This document shows, piece after piece, positions 63,312-64,000 of a stretch of DNA of 64,000 bases. The position numbers and the translations under genes were made by a program. Numbering within the stretch: the stretch's first letter is position 1; each line of letters starts with the position of its first letter. Under the pieces are notes generated by a model. That model was not told the origin of the DNA, made no database searches, and worked only from the letters and a program-made list of their open reading frames with translations. This DNA is from Shewanella jiangmenensis. Its GTDB lineage: Bacteria; Pseudomonadota; Gammaproteobacteria; Enterobacterales; Shewanellaceae. The stretch is taken from assembly GCF_018596335.1 (NCBI RefSeq), contig NZ_JAHEPS010000007.1:1-64000 (forward strand). The letters are read 5' to 3'.

Positions 63312-64000
63312 TCAAAACTTGATGGTCACGCCACCGTAGTACTGACGGCCAATGGTGTCGTACACCTCAGGCACAGTGCCGGCTTCGTTGCCGCTCGCCA
63401 CCATCTGCGGCGCTTCATCGGTCAGGTTCTTGATGCCGAGGGTTGCGCTGATGCTGTCGGTGATGTGGTACATGCCAGACACATTGTGGTACAGCACGGC
63501 GTCGGTCTTGTCACCGTAGTTGATGTCTTCCATAGCGCCGATAAGACGGTTGGAGTACATCACACTCCAGTCACCCTGACCTGCCTGGATAGAGAATGAG
63601 TTCTTCCACTTGGCATAGCCGCCGAACATGCCGCCGATGGTGCCGGTGTAGTCCACGCCATCCTGCTCAAACTTCACCAGATAAGTGGCGTCGTTGTTCA
63701 CTTTCCAATCCAGCCCCAAACCTTCGAAGCTGTAGGCCAGGTTAAAGTCAACGCCGCTGGTGTCCTGGTAGCCCACGTTGGTCAGCGGGTTGGTCAGGTT
63801 CTCAAGATTGCCATCCTGAGTGATTTTAAAGGTTTCACAGGCTGTGGCATCCCCAGCGTAACAGGCATCCAGACCGGCCTGCACGTCCAGACGGGAAATG
63901 GCGTTATCAATCTTGAAGCGCCAGTAATCCACGGTCACAGACATACCGTCAAGGTAAGAAGGCGAGTAAACAAAACCGGCGGTGTACGACTCAGACTCTT
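63312..64000 (-). CDS. TonB-dependent outer-membrane receptor, C-terminal part (runs off the window)
   Basis: The last 229 codons of a receptor whose frame continues past 64000 without a stop; the methionine at 63944 is internal, not a start. The sequence is a run of alternating beta strands (ESYTAGFVYSPSYLDG, SVTVDYWRFKIDNAI, TLGIKNLTDEAPQM) and ends YYGGVTIKF, with the C-terminal Phe needed for outer-membrane insertion. Two cysteines in an extracellular loop (DACYAGDATACETF) suggest a disulphide. It belongs to the large TonB receptor type common in Shewanella; the substrate cannot be told from this end. Confidence 0.92.
   Translation of the reverse strand, partial: ESESYTAGFVYSPSYLDGMSVTVDYWRFKIDNAISRLDVQAGLDACYAGDATACETFKITQDGNLENLTNPLTNVGYQDTSGVDFNLAYSFEGLGLDWKVNNDATYLVKFEQDGVDYTGTIGGMFGGYAKWKNSFSIQAGQGDWSVMYSNRLIGAMEDINYGDKTDAVLYHNVSGMYHITDSISATLGIKNLTDEAPQMVASGNEAGTVPEVYDTIGRQYYGGVTIKF

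Noticed and set aside
63312..63944. Reading the 211-codon frame as a complete gene starting at 63944
   Set aside because: The frame continues with TonB-receptor-like sequence to the window edge, so that ATG is internal.

Overview
The window looks like a stretch of core chromosome from a marine gammaproteobacterium, most likely a Shewanella close to S. amazonensis. This rests on gene content and order: ccoNOQP-etrA-uspE-ttcA; a hexR-controlled Entner-Doudoroff block (eda-edd-pgl-zwf / hexR / pykA); psrA-acyl-CoA dehydrogenase; a VC2046/SO_2500-type gene; uvrB; rnfABCDGE-nth; pgm-seqA-ybfF-ybfE-fldA; and earP-efp. Species assignment is an inference; no search was run. I see no phage, insertion sequence, CRISPR array or defence island.

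Layout. 1-458: no gene, with one long inverted repeat. 458-11242: a small lipoprotein, then the cbb3 oxidase operon and its maturation genes, the oxygen sensor EtrA/Fnr, UspE and TtcA. 11372-15255: an exported protein, a Bax-like glucosaminidase, a YvcK/CofD-like protein behind a perfect CRP box, and an aspartate/aromatic aminotransferase. 15479-15657: tRNA-Cys and tRNA-Gly. 15852-19543: two GAPDH genes flanking a lipoprotein. 20103-27579: the Entner-Doudoroff operon, hexR and pykA. 27820-32897: acyl-CoA dehydrogenase with PsrA, and an ACE-like M2 peptidase. 33123-38916: smrA, ychJ, a GGDEF-EAL protein, yfcZ and a VC2046-type gene. 39042-39359: three tRNA-Tyr. 39554-45006: a PLP enzyme, queE/queC, rhombosortase and uvrB. 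45778-46277: five tRNA-Asn. 46446-55413: a degenerate GGDEF/EAL protein, the Rnf complex and nth. 55483-63139: an unannotated 27-residue peptide (YnhF-like), gloA, pgm-seqA, ybfF, a DUF2788 protein, ybfE, fldA, earP and efp. 63312-64000: the C-terminal end of a TonB-dependent receptor running off the window.

How the genes fit together. The first block is a respiratory module: a perfect FNR box precedes ccoN, and the regulator that would read it (with C20, C23, C29 and C122 for its Fe-S cluster) is encoded at the far end of the same cluster. The second block is a sugar-catabolism regulon: the RpiR-family regulator HexR lies between zwf and pykA, and palindromes resembling its operator sit before zwf, hexR, pykA and both GAPDH genes. 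EarP is followed by an EF-P that carries Arg32, the residue EarP modifies.

The most notable unexplained items are the 27-residue membrane peptide between nth and gloA; a recurring pattern of 7-20 bp imperfect tandem repeats, several abutting or crossing gene 3' ends (smrA, uvrB, rnfG); a perfect palindrome containing two inverted DnaA boxes in a 770-bp gene-free gap; and an inner-membrane GGDEF/EAL protein with both active sites lost. None is proof of a new system. Most of the window is conserved housekeeping DNA.
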